A stretch of 64,000 bases of DNA from Amyelois transitella (GCF_032362555.1 NC_083516.1:7899001-7963000); one strand, 5' to 3'. Positions 25,764 through 38,790 are shown, counted from the first letter of the stretch. Made by a program: numbers and translations. Notes: a model not told the origin generated them from the letters alone.

Positions 25764-28700
25764 ATGGACTATAATGACATGATAGCAGCTACTGTTCTCC
25801 ACTGGAATTACCGTGGATTCACTGAATTCCCCATTCATCAACTCGACGGAGAAGAAGCTGATGTCACTGATATTTATCTAAAAGACAACCTTATTACAAG
25901 AGTTCCAAAAGAAATTTACAAACTTGAACACTTAGAGAGTTTGTATTTAAGTGGAAACGATATAACTGATTTACCTCGAGAAATATCGATGCTGAAATGT
26001 TTGAAGTGTCTCGATTTGAGTGGAAATCGATTGAAAAGTGTTCCCGATGAGATTGGTGATGTGAGAAGTCTAAAATTTTTAATATTGGACGAGAATGAGC
26101 TTACAGAATTGCCACTTAGATTAGCAGAATTAAGGTGCCTGCAGTACCTTTCGGTTTGTGGTAATTATTTGTATGAGAATAATTGTGTTGATGTGACTGT
26201 TGTCGTTTTTCGTTTGATTTGTAGCTTTCGTTTCGTTTTTGTATGAAATTTCCTAAGCTTTTATTCACCCAATCCTCCTGGCGTGAGTTTTGATTCACTG
26301 ACAGAGATTATTTAAGATCATGTGTTTATTTGTAAGATACTTTATACATACACTAAAAATAAAGTAGTAAATATATTATACTAATACTTTAAATGACAGT
26401 ACGTATGTTTGTTTACACTACATTTAAGTACTTAACTAGTCTTCATGAGTATGCGATTTGTGATGGCAAAAGTTCTTTATTAATGTTTATTAATTTGATC
26501 TAAACATTAACCAGAAATATAGTCGTCGCCATATAGCGGCTTGACAGTAAAGCATAAATCGTTGACAAAAATTATTTGACGACAAATTGAAATGACAATT
26601 TTATGTTTATCCTGAAAGGGTATATCTAATTCAATGTACTTGATAAATTAACCAAACAAAGAACTGATTGCGGTAACCGGTACCGAACCGGGAACATTTT
26701 AGTGTCGCTCGTAAAGTCCGTGTTCCTGATAACAAACTATTGGGTAAATGTAGCTCTTCCCCATTGATTTGCCCTATTTACTTGAAGGAAGACTGGTTGC
26801 AGCACCAATGGCAGTAATAGATGCCAGAAATAGTTATATTGATGATCAGTACTTCCATAATTTATGAATGCTGTAATTCACTTTCTTCGGGTAATATAGG
26901 TTTAAAACCGAGGCGAAAAGGAGTGAGGGGAATATTGCTTAAGAATTCCATGTATGACAATTTACTTAATTGTAAATTGTCATATGGTTAAAAATGTCTT
27001 TTTTTTATTACTCCATTTATGTTGAATTATTTCAGCTGTCAAAAACCATCGGGATGATAAATTGAGAAAAAAAACTTTGAAAAATTTACTATCCTTATGG
27101 GATAATTCTAACTCATTACTAAATAATTGTCACGTCTTTTGGTTTCAACACATTGGTTGACTTCGAATATATACTGAAAGCTTAATTCAGTGCTGCCAAA
27201 GCATCATGCAACACTTTTCTCAACAACGTCAACTTCACAATAATGATAACTTAGAATTAAAAATATGGACAGGAGAATGCATTGTTTTAGTGAACTCAAA
27301 ACACTTAAAAGTCTACTTTATGCATTCGTATGAAATCACTAAGGTGCAGAAAATGTAACTGACCTGACCTTCTTATAGTTTTATTAAAAGCCTAGCGTTT
27401 TCAGTTCATTCCTTTTTATCTGAAGTCACTCAGCTCTTAAACAGTTGTTTATGTGATGCAATGGACTTGACGAGTCGACGGCTGCGCCAAATACTTGTAC
27501 AAACATGCTATCCCAGTTCCTGTTGAATTTGTGTCGGTCTATCTGTTTGTTTTCCATTCTTGAGTTATGTAAACGATCCAGTTATAATTTTATGGACTCG
27601 ATAATCTAATGCTCTTGCGATGTAAACCTACCGCATTAGTGTGGTATGGATTTTATTAATTTATTTAGGTATTTACTAATTTATTTACATAGAAAACATC
27701 GAAAATGATAAACACAATAATCAAAGTTACATAGGTTCTTCTTATTTCAAAAGAAACCTCTTCTAGCAGATATTGCATTAGGAAATTTGATTACGGTATA
27801 TTGATAAATACTTAATCAATATACAGTACTTAACACAAATGATGTTTTGTTTAGATCCTTCTTAGGGATATGCTTTTGTAATTTGAAAAAACATGTGTGA
27901 AACGTTTTTGAAGAAATATTTTTTATTGTGGTTTGACAATTATTTTATTAACCGATGATACGTAAATTTCGAAATGGTATGAATAGAAATTAACGACAGC
28001 AATAAAACATATATCTTCTGCCGTTTCATTAAATAAATATTGTTTTTTTTTTTACATTCAGATAATAAACTCCAATGGCTACCTCAAAGACCTGTCTACA
28101 ACTATCATCACTGTGAATTACGATTTTGGAGAAACATCGACTTGAAAGTCATACCATATTCGCTGTGGTATCACATGTTTCGTGATCAAATGACAAGAAG
28201 TCTTAATATTGGGTAAGTTTAAACCTGTCACTATTTGAATCTCAATTCTATAATTTAGCCCAACAGCTGAACGTAGCCTTTCAGTCTTTCAAGACTACTG
28301 GCTTATAGACATGATTATATATATGAATGAATGAAAAATGCCTAAGTTATACTCTTGTCTTGATAATTTTTACAAAATTTAAACAACTTAATACTTTCTA
28401 GCATGTGGAAAGACCGCGTAGTTACAGCGTAATTAAAAAATAATCTAATCTGTTCAATTTACATTCCAGGTGCCTGAAATTTCCTGTAAGCTTGAAAAGT
28501 ACACTAAACAATAATTGTTGTCGCTTAAAACTAAGCCAAGGATCACGAGAATGGGACTTAGATATTGACTGTCCAAATAAATACGAAAATATTCAAGGAA
28601 ACGTATTTCACTCACCTCCGAGCCTTTTCGAATTATGTAAAAGACAATTTTACAAAAGTATTAATGATGCTGCTGAAAAATTGACAAAATATAATAAAGA

Positions 28701-30049
28701 CAATATAGAAAGAAATCTATCGTATAGGATAAATTACTATAGTGATAATTTTGAGATTTTAGAGAGAAATTTTGAAGAATTCAATTTACTGAATGATGAT
28801 GCAAATGTCTACGATGAAAATGGAAATAATTGTGATTTGAAGCACACATTAAAAAGCGTAAACGACATCAGTAAGAGGATTAAAAGAGATAAAAGAGACT
28901 ATTATGTCCCAACAGATGTTGTTCAAAAGTATTTCAATTTTCTCCCTGTTTTCATAAAGTCAGATCTCTGTAATGGACCAATATCGAGATGCGAAAATGT
29001 TGTATGTAAAAGACCAATATTTGATTATGTGCATTACGAATTTTGTCTTGGGTAAGTGCTTCGTCATCTTCATAATCTAAATCAACAAAATACTGAACTA
29101 TATCCTACAATAGGTTTACCTTTTTTCTACATAAGCACATACCTACATACTCGTACATACCATAAAATTTCAATAACATAGGTACCTTCTAGAAACCTAC
29201 ATATCTACGTACAGTGATTTCTATCCAATTATGCTTTCTGCATGTTGTCATTGTGTACCTACACGCGTGATTCTGTTTAAGGTTCAACAATCACCTCTAT
29301 GTAATTATTAAAACAATATGGGTACTTAGAAACGCTTGGTGGAGAAACAATCTGTCCAAAGTGTCCTTTTTATACTTTAGACAATTGTTGATTCTTTGGT
29401 AAAATTGTAGTCTGTTGGAATTTTTAAAAATAAACTTTCTGTTTTAATTTAATTTATAAAATAAAAAATTCTGAACATAAGCAAATATTTCGCTGAATTC
29501 AAAGCTTTTCGAGATGTTTTCTTTAAATTCCTCCCTTGACTAACTATTAAAACAGGTTCTTTAAATAAAAAAATAACCGGGACAAAATTCCTCCAGGAAT
29601 AATCAACCCAGTTAACAAGACAGTGGTTATAATAATGCAAAAAAATACTATTTTATCAAATGCATAATTCCACAAAAACATACAAACGTATATATGTATA
29701 GTCACGACTACATCCCTCGAGGGATAGATATGTAGTGATTCTATTCTAAAATGCCGGAATCCACACGGCACCAAAGCACAAAAACATGCTTCGCCAAAAA
29801 GCAATAGGGTTCAATAACCCAGACCCAATGTCAGCGACTGAAACTAATTTTCCACTTCTTCTTCTGTGGTATCCTTTCTCGTCTTTTACTTGCATTGAAA
29901 GTTTAATGAATGAAATACTTTCCAGGAAAATAATTTTGATCGACAATTCAGAGGAAATACTGCTCAGTGCTGCGTTCTGCTCAAAGCAGTGCGCGATCAA
30001 GTGGAAAGCTGGTAAGACCGTTATAGCGTGGAATTTAATTGTTAAATGA
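25764..30049 (+). CDS. Leucine-rich repeat protein, LRRC58-like
   Basis: Exons 25764-26160, 28062-28212, 28470-29051 and 29926-30049 join in frame (phases 1, 2, 2) to give 417 residues. About five leucine-rich repeats fill residues 35-145 (IYLKDNLITRVPKEIYKL, LYLSGNDITDLPREI, LDLSGNRLKSVPDEI, LILDENELTELP). The C-terminal half carries SPPSLFELCKR, then YYVPTDVVQKYFNF, then CENVVCKRPIFDYVHYEFC and AAFCSKQCAIKW. These match, in order, the conserved tail of vertebrate LRRC58, including its Cys cluster. An Asn/Asp-rich insert of about 80 residues precedes the Cys cluster. The acceptor at 29925 was chosen because it alone restores phase after the donor at 29052. A possible further donor at about 30013 could change the last residues. 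Likely cytosolic; I claim no activity from sequence. Confidence 0.82.
28216..28335 (-). repeat. Family A fragment in LRRC58-like intron 2
   Basis: acctgtcactatttgaatct through gacatgattatatatatgaa, beginning only a few bases after the exon donor at 28213. Confidence 0.7.
29690..29772 (+). repeat. Family A deletion derivative in intron 3
   Basis: tatagtcacgactacatccc is joined directly to gtagtgattctattctaa and gccggaatccacacggcacc, so the middle of the repeat is missing. Confidence 0.65.
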
Positions 30050-30546
30050 AGCCGTTTTACTGCACTAGAAATGTAATTTTGTTTAAATATATTATTATGG
30101 GAAATATATTTGTTTATTTAAATACACGTTTTTAATTTCCCCGCACCCTAGTTTTCATACAAGAAATTTAAGAAGTATACCTACTTACATATACTGGATT
30201 TAGGTACTACATATGTATTTCAGCCATATTATAAAACCCTTAGATACATAGGGACTGATATAAAAATATTCCAAAAAAAAAACAGTTTTTAAAGTAAAAA
30301 GAAACAAAACAGAGGAAATGACACTAGAAAATGACATTATTTTAGGTACCTATCAGGATTTTCATCTCAGTTATGATTATTTCTGGTGAATTCGTAGATT
30401 TTACGTAATTCCATCAAAACGTTTGAATATTTTCTGATTTTTACTTGTAAGGTACTTATTAACTTCGTAGCTTAAAACTTAGCGTGAACCGTCTTTCACA
30501 TAAATAAGAAATAGATTAGAGAAAGCTTCCTAACAAGATTTTCAAG
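30050..30546. other. Spacer between the LRRC58-like and channel genes
   Basis: About 500 bases of AT-rich sequence with no repeat family I recognise. It must hold the end of one transcript and the promoter of the next; I see no clear AATAAA and no clear TATA box. Confidence 0.4.
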
Positions 30547-33500
30547 ATGGCGAAAAATGAGACCGAACCAGAAAGCATGATCTCCCACGGCTACTTCCAA
30601 GGACACCCGTGCCAGCTGCCTGCCAGCAAACTGTCAGTTTATACGATCAAGTGCTCCAAGCTTAGGCTACGCATTTTGGACCTCATCACTGTTAATATGG
30701 ATGATATAAGAGCTAGAAATTTATACAAGTAAGGCGACAGAGATTTTTATTTAATGAAGTTCTGTATCTATTTTTTTATTACATTTCATGGCGTATTGAT
30801 AGCGCGCAATTATAGATTTTTGGAGATCTTACGAAGAATAAACCTCTCCGAAAGTGGACGTCAATTATATGTTAGAAATTATCATCAGAAATATGTATAT
30901 CGTTCTAACATCTTACTGAATCTGTCTTTGCTTACGAGTTCCTCGCATGCATAGAAAATCCATATGCCGATTACGATCTCCTTTCGGAGAAGTTCAGGGA
31001 AAAATTTGGGTCACCAGCGTACTGAAAGATTATTATGAAACATCTGATAGTAATATATCGGTGAAAACATACGGGATTTGGTAAACATGCTCCTACCTAA
31101 GCTAATGGGTTATCTATTTTCGGCGGCACCCCTTGCTTAAGTTTCAGAACCCAAGATAACATTTTAGCATCTCTTCAAATTCATCATGACAGGACTACTG
31201 CGGTCTGCCCTTCTATTTGGATCCTTTCTCGTTGCTTTATACTATTTATAAATAATACAGGTATTACACGCGCAAGTAACGTACCTTTATTGTAACAAGA
31301 TTCGAAACGTCGGAGATAAAATAAAGGTACGTTACGTCCAACTAACCGTGCTGTTACAACTGTTATAATGTTTTAGATCCTACGCTGGTCTCAGTGCAGA
31401 GAGATACCGCCAGCACATGAACTACCCTTCCACCATACATCCTTACAGTAAACTCAGGCTGTGGATAGAGATCGTCTTCGTCATGTCTATGATACTCTCT
31501 CACACACTGTTAGCGTTGCATTTCAGCGAACAGAATCCTGTCAGCTCGGTATTTTTTTTTTACTATTTGTTACTTAATTTTTACTATAATAGTTTTTGTA
31601 CATGTTAAAAGTGTAGTAACCATGTCAGTGGTAGAAAAAGAGTTGGTAGTCGAGCGGTTAAGGTATACGATATAAAAATCCTACCTAGAGAAAATATTAA
31701 TCTATACTAATATTATAAAGCTAAAAAGTTTGTTTGTTTGAAGGCGCTAATCTTACTGGTTCTATTTGAAAAATTATTTTTGCGTTGAGTAGACTATTTA
31801 TCTAGGAAGCCTTAGGCTATATAACATCACGCTGCTACTATAAGGAGCAGAGAAATAATGGAAAATGTGAAAAAAAACGGGGAAAATTATTCATCCTTTG
31901 ATGCCCAAAATAACTATTCCACGCGAACGAAGTCGCGGGCACGGCTAGTTGTAATTATATGCAACGACAAAGAAACAATGGTCCACCATTCATATAAACC
32001 AAACAAAACATAGATGGATCAGGTTTCCCTACCTATGCCGGTATCATGTTTCTTTTTCTGAGCTCTATACAGCAGTTTTATTGCTAACCGATTCTTTTAC
32101 GAAGAGGAAAAATCGTCCCCTAGTATAGTAAAACATGACCTTCCTACTACTACTACAGAATTGTGGTCACAAGTGGAATTTGGGCTCTTCTCCAGAGGTG
32201 ACCAGTGACCTTTCTAAGAACTTGTTATCACTATGAACATGTTATCATGTCAAGGTGAAACGAACTCACTCACTGAACGATCTGAAGATTTAACACGTGC
32301 GATCCTTGAGAAGTAAAGCACTAAAAGAGGCTTCTAAGCGGTGTAAACGAGACAAAACATGTCTGCTTTGAGTACTTATTTAACCATCGCGTTCTAAATT
32401 TAATTGTATCCACAAAGAAAATAATTCTAATTTAACAAACAGTCAAGTGCGATCTCTTTTACAGTACAACCACGACCGTTTAATGTATTTAACGGATTTC
32501 GTGAACATCTTGAACATATTCGTCAACTTCTTCACGGGTTACATCGAAGGCTACACAAACCAAGTGGCCGTTTTGGACATATTCAAAATATTCTGCCACT
32601 ACGCCCGCAATTGGATGTGTTTTGATATGCTATCGGCTATAAGTTTTATACCGGCTTTGTTTGACATCAGAGACGTATCAATTGTATGTCCCCTTGTTGC
32701 GATGAAGATCTTCAGGGTGCCTATACTGATTATTTATCTCAAAAATATTATGACGGCTAAAAGATCCAGTGTAAGTTAACTACATTCTGTATGTTGCTAA
32801 TTAATTTAATTAATTTTGATATCAATTCTTATTGATTACTGCTTTTTCAAGCGATACTTACAATTTATTATTCATCTTGTTTCTCGCTATTTCATCATCA
32901 ACTTCTGAAAATTTATGTATATACTTTCATATTTCTTAGTTCCTTTACGACATCAATGAGAAAGAGTAGCCTTAAATGTGTAGGTACGGTAACCACGGAG
33001 GGTACTTAAAGTAGATGTTATGTGTTCCAGAGAAAATAAAAAAAGCTGCTGAACGTATACAAGCCCTCAACTAGATAATATCGATAATTTTACTTGAAAA
33101 ATATCACCTGTATAGTTCTAAAGTGATATGAATAGTAGGGTGGGTCAAAAAACTTTTTTTTGTTTTTTCGATTTTCTATAGCGATAATTTGATGTCAAAT
33201 AGAACTAATATTACGTGTATTAAATATTGTTGCGATCACAATAGTTTTTCTATCTCCGGATCAGGTTGAAAGTTTACAATAAAGTCAAAAATTTACACAT
33301 TTTCAAATAAATCCAAATAATAAATATACCTCTATTTATATAACAAACTGCTTATTTTTACATTGCTAACATATTGACTATAACATGAGATACCAAAAAC
33401 GTAAACAAAACTCTTGTGGGTAAGCGTAAATATTATTTTAAAAGTACGACCGCAACGCGATTTCGCCAGTAATTTAGTTGAACTGTATTTGACTAGAACA

Positions 33501-36500
33501 ACGAAGTTTTGTAGTGATATCCAATATGAATCGTATCCGTGAAGCTTGGAAATGTCCTTTATTTGGAAATACGAGTGATTTAAAAGAGAATGTGCTTCCA
33601 ACATACGAAGATGTGATAAAGTGCTACGAGTGGACGAGGTTTAATATGAAAGTGATGAACAATACGAAAAAAAATCCAAGTTTTCAAGAAGTTTCAGATA
33701 TTATTACCGTAAAAATAGAAAATATATGGAAGAAAGCATCACTTCCAATTGTATCTCACTTAAGAGTTAATCAAATGTTAAAAACTTATCATCTTAAATT
33801 TAAAAATATATTGAAATCACATCCTAAAATTCCTAAAAAACGTTTAGAAGACTTTCTAGCTTCAAGTCATGTTTAATTTGATATTTCTAGTTGCAAGTGC
33901 TTAGATTTTTCAGAATGTACTTGCCCAAGGGAAAAAAAAGTCCCATCAAGTGAGCAACGTTTTCTTATCGACCAAAGATTTGAAAGAAATATGATGATAG
34001 GAAACACAGATGTTACTGCAACGAGAAAAAATAAAATTCGTTTACAGAGGAAACTAAAAGACGATAAATCAAAAAGTTATCACTCGAAAATAATTCCCAT
34101 TGCTTCTACAAGCTCAGACCAGCCAGTAGTCCAAAGCTCCTCATCTTCTTCACCTGACACATCTGGTGACAGTGACGATTTCCAACCAGAAACAGTGAAA
34201 CGACGTAAGATGAAGAATTCTGACGGTATGAACTATTCTTTACTGTCTTAAACCTGCGATCGGTATAGTGTATCAGACAGAGCAGCTGCAGCTATAGCTT
34301 CCGTTGTTTTGCATGAGATTAAAAAGCCTATAATTGATAAAAGTAAATTGAGAAGAGAAAGGAAGAAAGCTCGAGAAAACATCATTGAGACACAAAAAGT
34401 GAGCGCAGTACCTGCTTTATTTTTTGACGGACGTAAAGATAAAACATTAGTGTCGACGAAAAAAGGTGGAAAATACTACAAAGAAATTATATTTGAAGAA
34501 CACATTTCGTTAATCAAAGAACCTGATAGCATTTACTTAGGTTATGTCACCCCAGCAGCTGGAACAGCTAAGCATATAGAAAGAGAAATTAATTTCTTTT
34601 CAACTGAAAATATATCTCTAAATAATCTAATGGCGATTGGATGCGATGGCACGAATGTCAATGTTGGAAAATTTGGTGGTGTAATTAGATTAATGGAAAA
34701 AACATTGAACAGACCTTTGCAATGGCTAATTTGCTTGCTGCATATGAATGAACTTCCATTTCGCCATTTATTTTCTTTTATTGATGGTTCGACTTCTGGT
34801 CCGCGAACATTTACAGGTGAAATAGGAAAAGATTTAGAAAAATGTGAAGAAAAAGCTGTCGTAAGATTTTGTATTATTCCTGGACTAATGCCATTAATTG
34901 ACACAAAAGATCTTAGTTCTGACCAACTGTATTTATATAGAATAGTTCTGGCTGTCACTTCTGGTGAATGTCCTGAAGACTTACCTGATAAGTCTCCAGG
35001 AAAAATGTCTCATGCCAGATGGCTAACGCGTGTCAATAGAATCCTTCGTCTTTATATTGCAACATTAAATCCATCTAATGAACTTATTACTTTAGCTACT
35101 TATATAATAAAAGTATATGCCCCAATATGGTTTAATATTAAAAGCCACCCAAGTTGCAAAGATGGTGCGAGACATTTATGGCAATTAATCTCAAAATCTC
35201 GCTACTTATCAGCAGAGCTAAAGGCTGTAGTCGATCCGGTAATAGAACGCAACAGTTATTTCGCCCATCCCGAAAATCTATTGCTTGCGATGTTGACAGA
35301 CTCTCAAAAACATATAAGACAATTGGCGTTGCGTCGTATATTAAAAGCGCGAGGCGAAGATTCACACAGGTTAAGATTATTTAAGGTTCCAGATGTTAAC
35401 ATGAATGCAAATGTGTATTATGATATGATTGACTGGAAGAATCGAATTACAGATCCTCCTATCTTAAAACACATTAAAAACGAAGAACTTGAACAAATTA
35501 TTGCCAGAGGAGAAGATAATAAAATAGATTTTCTTCGATTGCCTTGCCACACACAAGCTGTAGAGAGGTCTGTTAAGATGGTGACAGAGGCATCAGCTAG
35601 CTTGTGCACTAAATCTTCACGAGAAGGTTACATAAAGAGTAAGATTGAGTCGCGCAAGTTCATGCCAAAATTTGACAGTAAGAAAGATTTTTGTGTTCAA
35701 TCTACTACCTCATAATTGTAATTAAAACCTTGTTATAACTTAGTTTTATTTTTTATTAATAAATTTAGACTTTAAATACTTTGTTTTCTTATATTTAACC
35801 TGTCCTGTACATCATAATAAATAAATAGTTTTTTTATTTTTAAAAGAGTAAAAATTGTCAATTTTTTTTATTTCAAGGTCAATCCGGAGACAGTAGGTAT
35901 AATGCAATTTTCATGAAATTTATTCTGTAACTTCATATAGCCATATGACATAGTTTTTTTGCTATTTGAAGTTTAAATAATGAAAAAAATTTTTTTTCAT
36001 ACAAGAGTGACCCACCCTAATGAATAGGCAAAGCGAAAAAAACCTCTAACCTCACACTATGAGTTTTTCGTGCGTTCCAGACATTTCTAACCAGAAAATT
36101 TTATCCTCAGTTCGCAACCAAAACGGTAGCCGAAGTGCTCACTATGATATACTTGTACCTGATTTGGAACGTGTTCTTCCAATTTGCCGTGATCTACGTC
36201 AGCGAGGGTTCCTACACTCCTGAGAACCCTGCAAATTGCAGCTGGATTAGCAAAGCCCGACTCTGGAATGAGACTGCTAGCCTTAGGTTCATCTTCGCTT
36301 TTGATAGAGCTGGTAAGGCGTCTTCAGAGTAAGAGATAAATTCGTAATTCATAAACATTCGGTGATGGCATGACGCGAGGCTACGTGCTTTTCAATGCTG
36401 TTGGCTCTGTCTACCTCGCATGGGATATAGACGTGATTATATGTATGTATGTATAAAAGCAAATCTCTCAATCTGTTTCAGTGAGCATGTTCAGAAAGAA

Positions 36501-38790
36501 CCACATAGAAAGTCAGCAAATACACAGACCCACGGAATGTGTGGAAATTTTCTTTGTAATGTCTTGGTTTATTACGGAGGTAAATGTTTGCTTTTTATTT
36601 TTAGAATAACAACCCTCAAAAGGGAAAAAATATATTCTGTAGGCGATGTCTGTCTGTCTATTAAGATTTCCGTCTACTCTGTAATGTCGGTAATGCGTAG
36701 ATATTGGTAATTCGAATGCCTTCATTAAATTTTTTAGGGCTGAATGATAAATGAAAATATTACAGATAGAAAAAAAACTTTCAGACGATTTTATACACAA
36801 TGCATTTATTTAACAAATATTACAACAGAATTATTATTGTTACAAGCACTTTTATGTATTTAGGTTGTATGTTTATGTAGATATCTTAGTGTCATAGCAC
36901 TCAGGTAAGTACTTCATAATATTTCCTTATTTGTAAAAATATATTTCGAAAAGATAAGACTACAGAAGTGCTTTGATGAATTTGACGTCGCAACTGATTT
37001 GTGAGACCACAATTTTCATATTGCTGACTTGCCTCATCTAAGATTATGGTAAAAAGGCACACCTCTGGCCTCCAGTAAAGTTATGATGTAACCGGGACAC
37101 CAGGAAGAACTTTTCCATTATGCAAACTTGATTTACCTAGTGTATATAATATAAGTCATTAGCGCGACCCGGGCTCCTCTCCAGAGTGAGAGAGGTTGAA
37201 GTGAGGATCTAACTCTAGAACAACAAACGTTAATGTGACAGCTTTACAACTGAGCGGACGCAGACGTGCGAACGTAAGACAGACCATAAAAGATACATCA
37301 TTACTTGAACTATTATAGTAGTATCAGTTCAATATGGCAATTCTATTGTCTAATGTTATTTCGATATCTATATTTTTTTAGTTTTTACTGATACACTGCG
37401 CGTTAAAATACATAATGTCAATGCTGGGCACCGAGGCGGCTAAGGCTAAATACTTCACGATGATAAAGCAAGTAGAAATGTACATGAACCAGAGGAAATT
37501 TCCACCGAGGATCAAGAAGAAAATTCTCAAGTTCTACGCTTTGAGATTTCAGTCTAGTTTTTTTGAGGTACTTAACTCTCACATTTTACTGAATTGTTGG
37601 CTGTTCGAAAGGTTGACTAAAAGCAACGTTTATTAAATGAACCCATTCACCCACCCAAGTAATTACAATTTAAAACATGGGGAAATCTAGTTTCGATTAC
37701 TGTAAATCTGTGGAGTGTCAATCATTGAAGCCTGAACGTTCAAAGACGAAAAAATCCGTAGACCAGCGACTGTCGGAAGACAGCTCAATTTCAGTATAAT
37801 ACGAGTAGCTGTGTGCTTAGTAACTACACGGACTACCACAACTCCTTTCCCAACCCTACCTTCCTTCCTCCCGTTCCAACCCTTTATCCATGCCAAACCC
37901 TAAATACTCGTACCTATATCAATTTTCAAAGGAATACCGCATGTTGAGCTGCGTCTCCGGTCAACTCCGTGGTGACATCATCATGCACACTGGAGGCGAA
38001 CTGGTTAGAGAGATGGAGTTCCTAAAGCAGCTGCCGGGTTCGCTACACCTCCAGATCTGTATGAAACTGAAGCTGGTTATATTTATTGCTGGCGACATCA
38101 TTTTCAAGATCAACACTATCGGTGAGTTTCTTTTTTTCTTATTCTTCCTTCTAACGATAATCCCAGTTACTTCCTCACCTCTTTGGCGTGGATGCGGGGT
38201 GTGCCTTTTGACCATGATCATGGATTGGGTTAGTAGGGAATTTACACGAAGCGACTTCAGTCTGACCTCCGCAACGTTTGAAGTGACCCTCATAACGGAC
38301 ACGGTAAAAACTGTACTAGATTAATCAACCTAATTTTTTATTAACTTATTCCTTTACACATATTCAATGAACCTGCCGTAAAGCAACTCAGTCCTAAAGC
38401 TTTGAAACGTTCATATGAACTGTCCAAATTTTAATTCATTAATATAATTCAATAACAGGTGACTGCCTCTACTTTATCCACAAGGGAACTGTTGCCATTT
38501 ACTCGGAATCCGGTCGAGAAGTATGTCATTTGGAGGACGGAGATTTCTTCGGCGAAATAGCTTTAGTGAGAAAGCACAAGTTTCGAACGGCCTCCAGTAT
38601 TGCAGTCACAAATTGCGAGTTGTTTAGACTTGACAAACAAGATTTTGAAGGATCTGTGGCGTGTTACCCGACTGTTTATGAATATTTCAAGAACTTGGCC
38701 AATAAAAGGTATGAGAGAACTTGCGTGTTGAACGAACATCATAAGTCGGAGTTACGAGTCATTAGCAAAGCCGAGGAAAGTCACAAGTGA
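30547..38790 (+). CDS. CNG/HCN-type cyclic-nucleotide-binding channel-like protein
   Basis: Eight exons (30547-30728, 31377-31548, 32465-32770, 36111-36312, 36482-36579, 37382-37567, 37932-38121, 38459-38790) join in frame to give 555 residues. Six hydrophobic segments are visible: S1 LWIEIVFVMSMILSHTLLAL, S2 LTDFVNILNIFVNFFTG, S3 DMLSAISFIPALF, S4 VAMKIFRVPILIIYL (few basic residues), S5 TMIYLYLIWNVFFQFAVIYV, S6 VEIFFVMSWFITEFLLIHCA. A C-linker (QVEMYMNQRKFPPRIKKKIL) and a cyclic-nucleotide-binding domain follow; its phosphate-binding cassette FFGEIALVRKHKFRTAS keeps the FGE and RTA residues. The S5-S6 linker has no TxGYG or GET selectivity filter. Membrane protein, probably a ligand-gated channel or a regulatory subunit. 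I know such divergent CNG-like proteins only loosely from insects. Confidence 0.82.
31240..31345. repeat. Foldback element (family F) in channel intron 1
   Basis: acgcgcaagtaacgtacctt and aaggtacgttacgtcc face each other around tcgaaacgtcggagataaa, in reverse orientation to the copy at 23225. Confidence 0.7.
31690..31952 (-). repeat. Family D copy in channel intron 2
   Basis: Antisense, from atctatactaatattataaa to cgaagtcgcgggcacggcta. Confidence 0.78.
33136..36019 (+). mobile_element. hAT-like DNA transposon with 12-bp TIRs and 8-bp target duplication
   Basis: The element is 2,884 bp. Its ends are perfect inverted repeats: TAGGGTGGGTCA at 33136-33147 and TGACCCACCCTA at 36008-36019. The flanks are the perfect 8-bp duplication ATGAATAG (33128-33135 and 36020-36027). 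Eight-base duplications with TA/CA-starting ends fit the hAT superfamily, though P, Merlin and some others also make 8 bp. It sits in intron 3 of the channel gene, in the same orientation. Perfect duplications and nearly intact coding argue for a recent insertion. Confidence 0.88.
33526..35715 (+). pseudogene. Transposase of the hAT-like element, two nonsense codons
   Basis: A single reading frame of 730 codons runs from the ATG at 33526 to TAA at 35713-35715, broken by only two TAA codons at 33874-33876 and 34249-34251. Across both stops the frame continues with protein-like sequence (VCKC-type Cys pattern after the first, CDRYSVSDRAAAAIASVVL after the second), so these are point changes and not frame shifts. 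Landmarks are FFDGRKDKT, IGCDGTNVNVGKFGGVIRL, a following PLQWLICLLHMNELPFRHLF, and near the end FLRLPCHTQAVERSVKMV. The D-x-T..G..G pattern followed by His residues resembles the hAT RNase-H-fold region. I recall similar proteins as uncharacterised in many invertebrates. As read, the copy cannot make a full-length protein. Confidence 0.85.
36395..36455 (-). repeat. Family A fragment in channel intron 4
   Basis: gttggctctgtctacctcgc then gatatagacgtgattatatg and GTAT repeats, ending just before exon 5. Confidence 0.65.
38150..38312 (-). repeat. SINE family C fragment in channel intron 7
   Basis: taatcccagttacttcctca through gtgccttttgaccatgatca to cttcagtctgacctccgcaa, the body of the SINE without its tRNA head. 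It creates a spurious open frame running on from exon 7. Confidence 0.72.

Noticed and set aside
29786-29925. Upstream part of the open frame containing the last LRRC58-like exon
   Set aside because: No acceptor here gives the phase required by the donor at 29052; the acceptor at 29925 does and gives the conserved FC-LGKI join.
36601-36705. Possible channel pore exon (YSVGDVCLSIK)
   Set aside because: It resembles a degenerate GxGD filter but its acceptor phase does not fit the preceding exon (phase 0) and the fitting frame hits TAA. Direct joining of 36579 to 37382 gives a continuous S6 helix.
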